A stretch of 64,000 nucleotides of DNA from Temnopleurus reevesii (taxonomy: Eukaryota; Echinodermata; Echinoidea; Temnopleuroida; Temnopleuridae): the NCBI GenBank assembly GCA_036244855.1, contig BQKZ01000303.1, positions 105,179-169,178 of the forward strand, given 5' to 3'. Under the pieces are notes generated by a model, which saw only the letters and a program-made list of their open reading frames with translations, searched no databases and had not been told where the DNA came from. A program made the translations under genes and the position numbers. Below, in pieces: positions 37,546-49,998 of the stretch. Each line of letters opens with the position of its first letter. The stretch's first letter is position 1.

Positions 37546-39995
37546 ATTAAGAAGTATCCATTATTGAGAACAAAAGAATTTAGGAAAATTGTAAGCAAAA
37601 TTAATTTTCAATAATATTATTAAAACATTTATATAGCACTGTGAATTACAAAATTTTCAAGGTATATTGTACTCACTACCAGGCTAAACAAGTAGCTAGT
37701 TATTATGCTTACAACATTCATATGTTTTCTTTTCCTACAGGTATCCAAGGACCTTACTTGGGTATGGTACATGAAATGTGGATGAATTTCTCACTGATAG
37801 ATATAAGCATTCTCAGAGAGATATGTAACGTCAATCATCTAAGGCATCAGTAAGGATCACTTCAACATGACTTTTCCTGGGAGGGGAGGGACGCAGAACT
37901 GCATACACATATAATAATTCTGATGCATATACCGAAGGTAAATGTTATTGTATACAAAATAGTATACTCTACTTGCTCGAATTATGCACTATTACCTCAC
38001 ACAGGTTATTAAACCATGCCTATCAGAAAGGGAAATTAGCCCTATACATAAACGCACTGTCAGTGGATGGAGAAAAATACAATGAACTATCAGTAGAGAA
38101 AATCGGACAATCCATTCAAAAGTTATGAATTTTCAGTTTTGATATACACCCCTCATGAGCTCCATGAATTCACAACCTACTGGCACAAAATGGCTGTCAA
38201 TATGGAGAACTCTTCGTTGACATTGTACACAGAATTTTGTGACAATGTATAATAAAATCTTTAACATGACCATTCCTGATTAAACAAGTTATGCCACAAT
38301 GATTTCCCAAACCAGAGTGAAAAGAGACCTAATGAATTGGAAGAACAGATGCCTGAAATTTATTTTTCAATATCAGGAATCTCATTTCATTAGACATTTC
38401 ATATGAGAAGTTTGCAGAGTATAACAATAGATGTGCAAGTGTGGAGTGTTTGTTGAAGCATTGTCTTTGGTTTATAAAGTCTTGTTCCATCTAAGATGAT
38501 AATACACACTAAATACAAACCATGAGAACATAAATATTACTTGTTAAAACAAACAAGAGACAGTTTCATTGTTAATATACAGTGAACTCATTACAAAGAA
38601 AACTGAAATGCTCATTATATTAAGTTGATTTTCCTGCACCCATCTCTTTGGATTATTTTGTTATAAAATGTGATGTAATTCATTTTAGTACATCTCCAAA
38701 GTCACAAGTAGAACAGCTTAAATCCTTCATTAAATAGAAACCACGAAGGAAATCACGAATATAAACGTATTGTACACCTACGAAAAGCTGATTACTTTGG
38801 ATATCTTTTATGTCCTGTAAAGCTATCCAAAATACTATGACGGCAAACGCTCTTGAAAGCAAGGTGCAAGTGCATTGTTGTCGTAAATCAAATGTTATGC
38901 TTGCACATTCTTTCCTTTGTTTTTATTTTTTTGCATTTCTTATGCATTTTATATCTGAGAAAATAATTGCCACAGTCCAGCAGTCGTGTTGTTATTGTGA
39001 CATTTCATTTATTGGGCATTTCTATTTACTGAATTTTACAGCCTTTCAAGCAGTACTTTGTGGATGCATAGCTCTATTATGTACACAAAAGAAAATTCCT
39101 TCCTCTTATTATGCTGAGAAATGTTGAACAGGAATACACTGAATCAATCCGGAAAATACTTTGTTTTGTGTGCATATAACCATTTCAAAGACTTCTTTGG
39201 AAATTGTTTCGTTCGTCCATTTTTTCCCCATTCTGCTCGAAATGTTTTCCCTTTTTTGATGTTACAATACAAATCACATTCGCATTTCGTTCGTCAAACC
39301 CACACGTTCCAGGCTTGATGATGCCTTCGTGATTCGTCTTTAAATCCATTCTCCAAAGTTGAAACGTTACTAAAATCCCGTCTGAAGAAAGTCTATTGCC
39401 TTTTATATGATGGCTTTGACACTTCCAGCGAGCTCATTGGTAATATCATACCTTGTGGTTATCCCCCAAATTGGGTCATCTCCCACAGCCCTGCATTTAT
39501 TTAACACACCAAGATTGACTTTCCACCATTTCAAAGCATGTGCACAGTGGTTCATTCTGTAAAGTACAGATTTGTCATGAAAATGTTAGATAGAAATGTA
39601 AATAGAAGTCAACTCAGCTCAGCTTAGCTCAGTCGCTGACTAAAACAAACCCAGTCATTCGCCTGGAGATCATGACACAAAGCCTCAACAGTCTTCCACT
39701 CAGAGTTCAATCAATTTTTATTACTTTTATCAATACTTTTTATAATTTCATCTTATTTCAATTATTTAGTTCCTTTTGCATAGCCATTTAATAAGACTGC
39801 CATCTTGGTTTCTTCTTCGCATGCACAGTGCTCACCTTGATGCAGTGCCCACTGTAATCTTGCTTCCCGACTGTAACAAATGTGTAATCAGATCAGCCGT
39901 CCTTGCCAGATTACAAACTTATAGTAACTTTATATTGTTGATCATTTGAGTGATTACACATTATACAATCAAGACTGTGACACTATCATAAAATA
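37546..39995. other. Non-coding DNA between the pyrimidine tract and the HUS1 3' end
   Basis: Contains the family C fragment at 38060-38150 and an AGCTCAGCTTAGCTCAG patch at 39612-39630. The frames at 38810-39318 are Phe/Cys-rich and unconvincing. Confidence 0.5.
38060..38150. mobile_element. Family C-related arm fragment
   Basis: Contains GGAGAAAAATACAATGAAC, AAAATCGGACAATCC and AAAAGTTATGAATTTTCAG, the shared arm core of family C. It is diverged and has no identified partner arm. Confidence 0.45.
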
Positions 39996-40170
39996 CAGTC
40001 AAACCCCATAATAGCGAGGTCTTTGGGATCAGAGAAATTATCTCTTTATATCGAAATGTTGTTATATCAGGGCCAAAATACAACAAAATAGAAAGAGATG
40101 GCAACAGGAAAACTACCTTGTTATAACGAGATCTCGTTATATAAGTGCTCATTCTAACAAGGTTGGACTA
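39996..40170. mobile_element. 175-bp TA-flanked MITE (pogo/mariner-like) 3' of HUS1
   Basis: The left end CAGTCAAACCCC and right end AAGGTTGGACTA are imperfect inverted repeats. TA lies on both sides (39994-39995, 40171-40172), the target of Tc1/mariner and pogo elements. The interior carries GTTATAACGAGATCTCGTTA. It lies about 245 bp past the proposed HUS1 polyadenylation signal. Confidence 0.65.
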
Positions 40171-40414
40171 TATTAGTAATATTAACTCGGTACAGGCACA
40201 CACAAAAACTGCTGAGACCATGCGAATTGAACAACAACAAAGGCACTTGAGCAGTCAATTTGCAAATTCAAACTCTGTACACAACTCTCATTTTGGCTTG
40301 AATAACCTATAACATCGCACAGATGCCTCCATCCTTAACATCGCATATGGATGCTATTTTTCGTAGAAAATACATAGTCCATGTATTCATCCTCAATGTC
40401 AGGTGTTGAGTCAT

Positions 40415-40420
40415 TTTATT
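40415..40420 (-). promoter_or_regulatory. Candidate HUS1 polyadenylation signal AATAAA
   Basis: The plus strand reads TTTATT, i.e. AATAAA on the HUS1 strand, about 285 bases after the stop codon and before the TA-flanked MITE at 39996-40170. It is the first clear hexamer I noticed after the stop. The true cleavage site is unknown. Confidence 0.4.
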
Positions 40421-40704
40421 CATCATAATCCAAGTATTCCTTGAACGTTCATGCTTTATGTGTCAATCACAAGACACTTGTATGAGATGTTTATACAGTC
40501 CAGTGAGTGTAGCAGACAGCATCCATAATGCAGACCAACCATAGCTTGAAGATACAAGCAAAGTCGTCACCCGTTTACACAATGTCAGAGCACTATATCT
40601 CTTTGTTAGACCATACTGGTCCATACTGGACATAACTTCATTGAGTCGCCAAGCATAAATTACAACCGCTAATGTTGTGAGGTGCCAATCAGTTCTGTAA
40701 ATGT

Positions 40705-43700
40705 TCAAGTGTAGATGATAGGCATACTGTACTGGATTGATAAGTCTTCATGAAGCAAGAAGAAATGGATCACTCTGTTGTCTGTTATACCTAAAGATGA
40801 GGGTAAAAGGAAGAAGGAAAATGAGGAAGTCTAGTCAAGAACATTTCTCCATGCTTTTAAAAATGGTTAAAAAGCAGAAATAAACAAAGGCATGACAGCA
40901 TAGTTGATAAAATGTTGGATTTGTTTTCCATACTTTTCATTCAGTTAAAAACAGGAAGATAAATATCGAGAGACATACATATATTCTACTATAAAGGAAT
41001 TAATATTCTTCATTTTTCATTAATGTTTCCAAGAGTTAACAACTCATAACAGGTAAAATCTATTTCTGTAAAAAAAAAATGATTGTGAAAATTCCCATAC
41101 AAAAAAAGGCTGAAAAGAGTTAATGTGGCACTGATATTGACATGACATAATGGCACTGCTACACAATCAAAATCAGATTTCTATTGGCAATCCCATAAAT
41201 TGGTCAACCTTTTTGTTCATATGACCTCTCTTTTCTCCTACCTTAATGCAATATATAAACAACGGCAATTAAGCCATCACCAAGTAAGTGCATATCAACA
41301 GGTTTGCAAATCAGATACTAGTGGAAAGAGATATATCGGGAAGGTCCCCTTAATTAGGGGGCGGGGGGGGGNNNNNNNNNNNNNNNNNNNNNNNNNNNNN
41401 NNNNNNNNNNNNNNNNNNNNNNNNNNNNNNNNNNNNNNNNNNNNNNNNNNNNNNNNNNNNNNNNNNNNNNNNNNNNNNNNGGTTCAGACATACACATTTC
41501 TGGGATAGCCCCTAGATGCATATTACAGAATATCAAACAAAGTTGATGTCACATGCCGGTCTATTTCACACAAGTACTTTAAATTGTGTTTCCCCCATCT
41601 TCTTGGCTTGGGACCTGTCTTTTGAACAGGAATCTCTTACTGCATCTCCAGATGATTTATATGCTTTTACGCATTAAAAATGTATCAAGATTAAAGAGAT
41701 TGAAAAAATTGAATTTCATTTTCAGCATTGTTTTCACAAGGAAAGACTTACTACAAATGATTTTTGCTGGGTTGAGTTGTTGGCCAGACAGGAAATGTAT
41801 AAATTTTCTGATGTCCACTTTAGCTCCAACAAATTCATTTGGATCCTTCTGACTGGACTGGGAATTTGCATCGTCTAATTGAAAGGACAACAAAGAAATA
41901 ATTGTAACACAGACAAATGATTTAACATCAACACTTTCCTTATTGAATATCTTTTTGAAATACCTTACAAGGTAACATGTTAGATTTTCATTGATTGAGC
42001 AATGCATCAATTAGCTTTTTGATGTGAACTACATTATCAACAGAGTACATCCTAATCAAAGTCAAACTCACAAAACATAATAATTTATAGGTATTATCCA
42101 GTCCTATTATTTTGGTATTTAATTGATGTTACTCCCTTGTAAGTTTATGCGAATGAAATATCAGGTTATGACACCACCAAACAAAGATGTACTCATACTT
42201 TTATTCATATCAGCAAAGATAACAGAGGCTAAGCATGTGCTTATTTCATAAAGCTGTTTGTAGAGGTATGCACAATCGGTGATAATTTTTTGCCATTAAT
42301 TGCACCTACGTCGCATGAGAAAGATTCATCATTCATGCACAGAGTCATGCACAAGTCTCTTACAACCAGCCTTATGAACAAGTATCTGGTTTGAATTCTT
42401 CAATGAGGGCAGCATTCCAGAAATGGCAATGTGATATTTCAATGACTTCAGAGAAAAGTCATCTTTAGCTCATGAAAAGAGTAATGACTGTATAGATAAT
42501 ACTTCAATATTAAATGTAAAAATCACACCCCTCATCCCCCCCCCCCCCCTCCCCCTAAAAAAAAGTAGAATCTAACCATAATTCAAAACAATATAAACCT
42601 ATAATAATCCACCTGTTTTCATTGCTAATCAATATAAATTAGCAAAAATTACTAAATAAAGTCTTGCGCAATTATCAACGAAGGGGGAAATGAGCTTTGC
42701 TGCATTGAGCTCTGGTTCAACTTTGAGGTGTCCCAAATAATTTCTCTATGTATTCAAGCTGCAAGAGTGTATTTTCTAGTGCATTATAACAATTGTAACT
42801 CGCCTCTCTTTAGAACAGAATTGTTATTGATTCAATTTCAAATATATTGATAAGGAGATAATTTCTTTACTAACAAAAAACTGTGAAATTCTCATTTATC
42901 TATTAAAGGCAGAAAAAAACATGAGATGGCAACAACTACACCAATAATCCTTGATTTATGTGTAACTTACCCCAATTAGGATTCTCAAGGTTTCTAAAGT
43001 GCGTTGACACAGTGACCTGTTCACTCTGGACTCTCAATCTCATCTCTCCACTCTGGTTAGCAAATAGTTCCTTCATGATACAGGGAAGGAACATGGAATT
43101 TGTAAAGATTAACATTAATTCTGTTAAGTGATTATATCATTAATGGGGTGTTGTTCAAAATCAACTGCAAATAAACTGAAACTCCGCACATTGTAACACG
43201 CATTTTCATTCACGCAAGGTATGCCCACTTAACAAGACGCGCAAGAAACAATGATTTTGATTGGCACGTTCAGATCAACTGCAACTAGAGATCAATTGCA
43301 ACTTTTGAACAACACCCCTAAGAAACCTCTGATCAAGTATTGAAAAAGTAGATTACTTCTAATAAAAAGGTGAATGGTATGATCCACTGATATTTCAGAT
43401 CTGATATGAATATTTCAGCAAAAATGTGATGATCGCACAAATATGACTATGTATGACTAATGTATACTTGTAAAGTAAAAATTTGTTGTGAAAAGTTCTG
43501 ATGCTTCTGATAATACATGTATGTTCAACATAAGCTTTTCTAGTGGACGATTACACTATGGTCCTTTAAACCATCACAATAATAAAAAATTTAAAAGATA
43601 ATGAAAACAAAAAAAAAGGAAATTACCAGGAAAGCATATCTCATATATCTTCAAGAAATTGTCAATCTAAGAAATTCAACAACTGACAAAAACAAATTTA

Positions 43701-46700
43701 TTGAATGAATATTGTGAATTTACCTATTTAACTCCTTCTGCGCCACAAATTTTTGTAACAATTGAAATACAGGAAATTTCATGCAACATTTTTAATCTAT
43801 ATTATATGTAGTAATTTAAGAAGATATTCCTGAATGACATTAATATTTATAAGTCTGAATCATTTTGAGAGAGAAGCAAATAGTATCAGATGTTACTTTA
43901 TCATGAATAACATTTTAATAAATATTTACATATACTTACAAGGTAGCTACCTAGATTTTTCATTCTTTCTGCAACCGTTCTGATTACTTTCAAGGGTGGC
44001 ATGCAGATTGTGGCCTGTGCGAGATAACAGTAATATTGAAATCATTTATTTATTTTTCATTGATTTCAGACATATACAAACATTCTCAACAAACTACCGT
44101 ATTTGGATGTGATTACAATGAGCTTTGTTCTATAAAAGAAATCTGAATTTGTTATAAAGATGTGGGTCAATCCCTACATATAAATTGAGCATGACATGTT
44201 GGCTATTAAGATGGGCTTAGTTTCTGTTTTGCGTCACCTGTATACATTTTTTTCAAAAGAGAGAAACAAGTCTGGGATTTGAAAGGGATCAAATATTGCT
44301 TGGGTGAGCCTCGTACAGCCAGTATCTCATCACTTGATATGATTCACATATCTATCTACATGTACACTTACAAAAAAAAGTGATTAAGGTAGCATAATAA
44401 ATGAATGTACTAGTGGCTTACAGCCACCAGTTTTATTTCACTCTTAGTTGGTAGGAAAATTTAAATCAGCATTTTCAAGGTATGATTTTAATAATCATTT
44501 TCCTTATTTCTGTGTCATCATATTTGATGCATTTATTAAATTATGTGTTGTAGTGTCTACAATAGCAATCACAACAAAATAATGAACCAGAAATGACTGT
44601 GGAGTACGTATAAGATACCTTTTATGTCACTGTGTATCCCATGCAAAAGTGTTGATAATTTCTATCACATAAAAGTATGTTTATAGGCAATATAATGGAT
44701 GTTCAAATGTTGTCCATGGAGAGAGGTGCACTGCACTGCACAATGCTATTGCTTTGTTACAAAATCAATTGTTGATATCTATCAAGTGTGACAGGACCCT
44801 AACAGTATAGCGAAAGGACCAACATGTGAGATTATATAAATAGTCAATAGCAATTGTTAAAGTAAATGGGCCCCCAGTTAGGACAATATCATCAATCATT
44901 ACTCTACAAGCGATAATTCCTATTGTCAAGTTTAAGTTCTGTGAACGGTTGGTAATTAAAACAGGTTTAGTGCACGAGAATCACAACACGTAATTTACAT
45001 ATCCATTTATTGTAAAATAATAGCAGAATACTTACATCAAAGTCTGGTAGAGTTGGTTCACTGTACTCCTCCCACTGTCTCCTTGGCATGACTATCACAG
45101 GTATGTCATGGGTGATGGTTCGACTGTGACCAGTTCTGGATGGCTAGGAGATAAAAAGAATACTGCTTTGTAGACTAAATCAATAATAGGAAACTGCATT
45201 TTCATTAAACAAAATATTCAAAATATATTGTTTTCAAATACATATTCTATCCATTGCAATTATCTGTTCTAAAATGTGTTTTTGAGTCACACGAGTCGAT
45301 CTGATGCAGTTAGTGAGAAAAGGAGCATGCATCAAAGATTCTATTCAATCTTCAGAGAGACATTCTCTTACATACATACTACATCATCTGTCACTGACCA
45401 AAACCATGGACTTCATGATTTGCAGTTTTACTATTGTATAATAATCACTTGCTATATTCATATTGTCTTTTCCAATTTTGTTTAATCTATCCAATTAAGA
45501 AATTGAGTTTGATTTTCCATCATCCAAGGCTAGTTTCCATTCTTCCAAGTGGCAAAATTGGAAAGTTTGCTGCAAATGACCAGTGGTACCCTATTTGTTG
45601 CTTGAAAAAAAGACTCTTACCAGCTCTACATCTAGTGAGAGACAGGGACTGAACTTCTTGGTGAGTTTGATCTTGACCGACTTGGCAGCCTGAGCAGTCT
45701 TCAGAGCCCTCAAGAGATCATCAGGATTGACTTCTAAGTAGATCTCATTGGCATCCTCAGCCATGCCTTCCATGCTGAATTCATTGAATAGATTCAGCTG
45801 TGAGGGTATGAGAACAAGAATGAGATAAGTTTTACTCATTGATTAAAACCTGTCACTTGGTTTCAGGTTTCATACAGAAACCCCATTGGATTACGATTCA
45901 ACAATTCTCAAATTTTAACAGCCCTAGTGAGCCAATTAGTCTGCAAAATAAAGAAATGCAACCGATCTTGCAATTGACCATACCTCTTTTGTTCAATATC
46001 TGACATAGACTTATGATTAAGATTAATTGTAAATTCAACCCGACTTCAGCAAGACACAACATATTTTCCTGGCCGTCAAGGACAGCATCAACGAGAAATA
46101 AATCCTGAGAAATTGAAACAATGAGAGGAATTTACGAATGAATATTGCCTAAGAATCAAATTTGATTACACTCACCGCTTGAAGATCACACCAGAGATGT
46201 CCTTTAGAGACCTTGTCATTGAGGATGAAATACATCCGATCTGAAGTGATCCTCAACACACATAGCTGGGTCAGCTTTGCTATCGTACCAACGACTCCTA
46301 CAGTGAAACAAAAATCATAAAATATGATATTTTCAATGTGTGGAGAGAGACAACAAAAATTTGTCTGCACAGAAGTAATAGAGTGGAGGAGGGAGAGGAG
46401 GAGGAGAAAATAAACAAAGACAAAGAAGAAGAAGAAGAAAAAGAAGTAGAAGAAGAAGAAGGAGAAGAAGAAGAAGAAAAGAAAAAGAAGAAGAAAAGAA
46501 ATGAGAAAGAAGCGCGAGAAGAGGAAAAGAAAACAAGTTTAAGAAGAGAAACAACAAAAAGTTACACATAAATAGAATATTAAAAAACATGTGCAAATTT
46601 TTCTATTTTCAAATACGTTCAAAATATTTTCTTTCAAGACATAAAAGCAATTACTGGAAATAAATATATAAATTAGGCTAAATGCAGCAAACAAGCTTAT

Positions 46701-47001
46701 ATCATGCTGACTTATCTAATCATCTTTCAAACACGTTTCTAATGAATCTAAGGGGGTGTTGCTGCAAAGTTGCAATTGATCGCAAACTAACTGCAAATCA
46801 ATTGCAAATTGTAACACAGATTTTCATTTGTGCACAGTCTGTGCTCCTAAGACACATATGAAACAATTATTTTGATTGTTATGATCAACTGCAACTTTCG
46901 AACAACACATCCATTTCAAAAGATTAATACAAATTTCAAACTGACTTACTTGTAAATTGCTCAATTGTGCCAATATCAACTATCTTTGCTCTGAAACGCA
47001 T
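40705..47001 (-). CDS. HUS1: HUS1 checkpoint clamp component, complete, 8 coding exons
   Basis: Coding exons, 5' to 3' on the minus strand: 46950-47001, 46176-46297, 45621-45797, 45036-45143, 43940-44014, 42971-43070, 41752-41874, 40705-40790. Their lengths sum to 843 nt, i.e. 280 residues plus TGA, the same length as vertebrate HUS1. Every intron is GT-AG; donors are mostly GTAAGT or GTGAGT. Seen in the translation: start MRFRAKIVD, then LTQLCVLRI near residue 25, FNEFSMEGM at 62-70, LRALKTAQAAKSVKIKLTKK, ITHDIPV near 127, KVDIRKFIHFLSGQQLNP at 230-247 and FFLLHEDLSIQY at 262-273. All match HUS1. Known for the family: HUS1 joins RAD9 and RAD1 in the PCNA-like 9-1-1 ring loaded at damaged DNA to activate ATR signalling. 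An in-frame TGA 16 bases upstream and CACC before the ATG fix the start. The exon 6 acceptor (ATCATGAAG) has a weak pyrimidine tract, and the 109-N gap lies in the last intron. Only expression and exact UTRs are uncertain. Confidence 0.96.
41372..41480. other. Assembly gap of 109 N in the last HUS1 intron
   Basis: The run of N is preceded by a G-rich homopolymer (GCGGGGGGGGG), a likely cause of the sequencing break. The HUS1 frame is complete without it, so no coding sequence is missing. Confidence 0.99.
43145..43318. mobile_element. Family B inverted-repeat element, copy 2 (HUS1 intron)
   Basis: Best-preserved ends of the family: GGGGTGTTGTTCAAAATCAA pairs with TTGCAACTTTTGAACAACACCCC. The element lies in the HUS1 intron between exons 5 and 6, 75 bases before the weak exon 6 acceptor, so it may affect recognition of that site. 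Confidence 0.8.
46385..46545. repeat. Purine-only (GAA/GAG)n tract in HUS1 intron
   Basis: About 160 bases of almost pure purine on the plus strand, dominated by GAAGAA and GGAGAA. On the transcribed HUS1 strand it is a long pyrimidine run about 90 bases before exon 2. Such homopurine tracts can form triplex DNA; whether this one does is unknown. Confidence 0.9.
46751..46912. mobile_element. Family B inverted-repeat element, copy 3 (HUS1 first coding intron)
   Basis: Starts GGGGGTGTTG and ends CGAACAACACATCC, with the shared centre CACAGATTTTCATT and GAAACAATTATTTTGATT. It is more diverged than copy 2. It lies 38 bases from the HUS1 exon 1 donor. Confidence 0.7.
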
Positions 47002-47017
47002 GGTGACCCAGCAACAT
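46976..47017 (-). promoter_or_regulatory. Short uORF overlapping the HUS1 start codon
   Basis: An ATG at 47015-47017 lies 16 bases before the HUS1 ATG in another frame. It opens a 13-codon reading frame that ends with TGA inside the HUS1 first coding exon. Its context is weak (GCTG before ATG), whereas the HUS1 start has A at -3 (CACC). Leaky scanning past the first ATG is therefore likely, with possible mild repression. The reading frame is seen; the regulatory effect is inference. Confidence 0.5.
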
Positions 47018-47067
47018 CAGCTCACTCGGAAAGTCAAATTAGCTAGATAGTTTGTATAATTACAATG
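47002..47067 (-). other. HUS1: HUS1 5' UTR part of the first coding exon, with upstream splice acceptor
   Basis: On the minus strand a long pyrimidine run (CTCCTTTCACTTTTTTACC) leads into TGCAG, giving a strong acceptor with the exon starting at 47067. This implies that the exon carrying the HUS1 ATG is not the first exon and that a non-coding exon lies upstream. No in-frame ATG exists between the acceptor and the annotated start. Confidence 0.6.
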
Positions 47068-47202
47068 CTGCAGGTAAAAAAAGTGAAAGGAGAAAAATAG
47101 TAACTAAGAATAAGTAAACCACTTAGGAACTTTATGATCTTGCTTCCTCCAGTTAATACATATTTAGCAGTACTTATTGTTCTTTTCAATTGGCCTGTTT
47201 AA

Positions 47203-47713
47203 AGCCCAAGTATAGTTTTGGTAAAGATGAAGAAATGTGAATTTTGGGGATGTTTATCATGACATATAACTTATACATATTTTTAGATCATAGCATATAT
47301 TTTTTTACGAACTGATTCTTTTGAAAATTTGAATTTGACCTTTAAATCATATTTAGCGCCCTCTCTTCATTATACCATTATTTTTGCTCGTTTTCGAGCA
47401 TATACACAGTTATTTCCGAAATTTGACAATAAAATGATATAGAGATATACACACAAATTAAATTCTGAAACTTTCATCCAATTCTGAGGATGGGAAGTTG
47501 TCCTTTATCAATTGAAAGAAAATATTAAAATAGTGTGGTGCAGCACCACACTAAACAAAATTGCACATTTTAGGTTATAGCTTTCCCAAACTCATTCGTT
47601 TTTCACATATGTTTTGTGCAATATGTTTATGATACTATATTTTATTTCATATAGATTTGAAGACAAAATCTGGTGATAAAAATATTTGCTTTTACCAAAA
47701 CTGTACTTGGGCT
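47203..47713 (+). mobile_element. Family A MITE, copy 3 (511 bp, in HUS1 5' intron)
   Basis: The inverted ends match copies 1 and 2, and intact TTAA lies on both sides (47199-47202, 47714-47717). The interior is more diverged; the CG-rich centre of copies 1 and 2 is replaced by GTGTGGTGCAGCACCACAC. It sits about 135 bp upstream of the proposed acceptor before the HUS1 start codon. Confidence 0.85.
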
Positions 47714-48404
47714 TTAAGCAGAAATAAAATGAATTCTTTCAATACTTTTGTTATGAACATCATTGCCATTGCATGTTGAATGAGTAACTGCAGAAAATGT
47801 AATTTTGTGTTTTTTAAGAAAAAAAATACTCCACTTCCTATTTAGAGTCCCATTAAAGACTTGGTCTGCGCCACAAAAGTATTGCTTTTAATAAATCAAA
47901 AGCAGAAAAATCAGATGGACGGATAAAAAAAAAAGTAAGTCGGACTACATATAAGAAAGTTATGAATATTTGATACGAATTATGATTAAACAGTAGCTTT
48001 CATAAATCAATGTAGGTGGCATGCGTCTTAACATGCGACCTTTTTTATCATGTGTACTGACGTATACCATGCACTTCCTGTCAGTAAACTTGTTATAACT
48101 TATTGTTTTAAGAATCCATTTTAATCCATGAATGCTCATTTTTTTAAAATCTTCAACAGGTTAAAAACCGTTGAATCAATATTCAGTAAATGTACCTGTA
48201 CCCACGTATATATCACTGAAAACATTTTCTTTTAGCGTAAAACATGGAATAAGGGGGGTGGGGTTAAAACAATGAGATTTAAAAATCTACTTGCAGAGAA
48301 GTGCATGATATACATCATATCAAGAAACCCAATGTTCCCCTGGAGAATCAAATGTGATAGGTTTTGGCTATAGATGTGTGTGAAAAAAGCGACGCCAAGA
48401 TCCC

Positions 48405-49240
48405 TGGGGCCGTATTCTGAAATCGTTCTTATCTTAAATTCGTTCTTATCTACGTCACTTTCCTAAATCGGTTTTCTGAAAATGTTCTTATCTTTCATCT
48501 CAACTTCTGCCTAGCTGACCCAGCCCACAAGATTTAGCGCATAATACTGATCTACACGCGCGCCCTATGATTTAGGATGTGTTCTGAAAATCCTCTTATC
48601 TTAAATTTGTTCTTATCTTTCTCCATATTTGAGAAGATATTTAAGAGAGTGGTGGTGCTATTTTATCTCATATAGTTTTGAATTTGCACATTAACCACTG
48701 AGTAAAATATGCTCGATAAGCAAGAAGGAGACCATTCTTGAGTAAAAATGTCAAAAATAAGAAGTTTTATGAAATTTTCCTCGTAAAATTAGAAATTTTA
48801 ATTCATTGAAGAATAGCCAACGTGTTTCATCTGAGCCACATGGGCAACAGAATTGTTCATTGTTGTTGCTTCAGGGAGCGCATAGCACAATCGCAGCACG
48901 CAGTATATCAACTACACAGAAGGGCGAAACTTGACCATTGGCTGTGATGTTAGAGGCATTGTCATTGGTTGATTTCCTTATATAACTGTTTAAATGATTG
49001 GTTAAGGGACCAAAATGGGCATGATGGAAGATAAGAAGAAGTGACCGGAGGAACTACATATTGCTTCCGTATAATGCTGATGCCGATGCTGATGCGGTCC
49101 TACAAGAGAAAAGATCGCGTTAAGAAGATTTTCAGAATAAGTCTAAGGAAAGATTTTAGCGCGTTCCTAACTCGCAAAAATAAGAAGAAAGTTAAGAGTT
49201 AGGAAGGAAGATAAGAATGATTTCAGAATACCCCCCCCCC
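48405..49240. mobile_element. Nested inverted-repeat element, about 835 bp
   Basis: The left end GGGCCGTATTCTGAAATCG is followed by repeats of TTCTTATCTTAAATT. The right end mirrors it as AGATAAGAATGATTTCAGAATAC, followed by a C run. Sub-repeats of TTCTGAAAATCCTCTTATC type recur inside near both ends. It has no ORF and is non-autonomous. Confidence 0.6.
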
Positions 49241-49494
49241 CCCTGGGCCTGGCCAAGGCATATTAGTAGGTGATAGACATTCTTCTTTGACTTTATGATA
49301 TCAGGGAGCATGATTGATGGGATATCTTCGTTCTGGTACAGACCCTGTTGGCCTGTATGCGTATTGTTTACACTGCGCAAGATTACTTCCGTACTAGAAA
49401 ACTACAAGACATTCTCTCTGATAAAATGATATGAACAACCGTAATAAATGCATGCATGTATGATGTAATTTGTAATGATGTATGGTCCGCTCAT

Positions 49495-49998
49495 ATAAAG
49501 GCACGCATAATAAGAAGGCACGCATTCAAAATGCGCGTTTTATCTATGGCAAATACGCGCTAGAAAAACTCTGTTGCTTGTCTATGCATTGGACTAAGGA
49601 AGCTTTTGCGAACGTAATTTTTTGCTAATGCAGTCAAGAATTGGGCACAAAATCGTTAGTTTTCTTTAATACAAAAGATTCTATACTATTTCATATTAAT
49701 CTCTAGAATTTTTATGACATTAGGAAGAAGAAAATATAGCAATAAAAGTTGATAATTATCGTTTATTTGATCGGCAAAAGAGCAGTGCGTGCCTTTAGAT
49801 GTGTTCCAAAATCCACGTCAGTTTGAAAGACGTTGTCGGAAACTGTTCCTCGTGGACAATTTTTCTGCTTTTTTCTGTTCAATATCTATATCTTCATACT
49901 CTTCAGAATATTCTCCTTCGAATGATACCAGATTCAGTGATTGAATGATATCTTTTACTGTTCTATATTTGCTCAGAAATAAGGTGCGTGCCTTTATT
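49495..49998. mobile_element. Inverted-repeat element with AAAGGCACGCA ends
   Basis: The left side has ATAAAGGCACGCATAATAAG followed at once by a second GGCACGCA. The right side has AAGGTGCGTGCCTTTATT, with another inverted GTGCGTGCC at about 49785. The motif thus occurs twice in each orientation. Its overlap with an open frame on the minus strand explains part of that frame. Confidence 0.4.

Noticed and set aside
37729..37853. Acceptor TTTTCCTACAG followed by an open frame ending at 37853
   Set aside because: The frame ends without a donor and the peptide is not recognisable. The acceptor follows a pyrimidine-rich region and is likely fortuitous.
41200..41536. Frames crossing the 109-N gap
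   Set aside because: They contain only N-derived X residues and poly-G flanks. The region is HUS1 intron 7.
46333..46596. Glu/Lys-rich and Leu-rich frames on opposite strands
   Set aside because: Both are translations of the GAA/GAG purine tract in a HUS1 intron.
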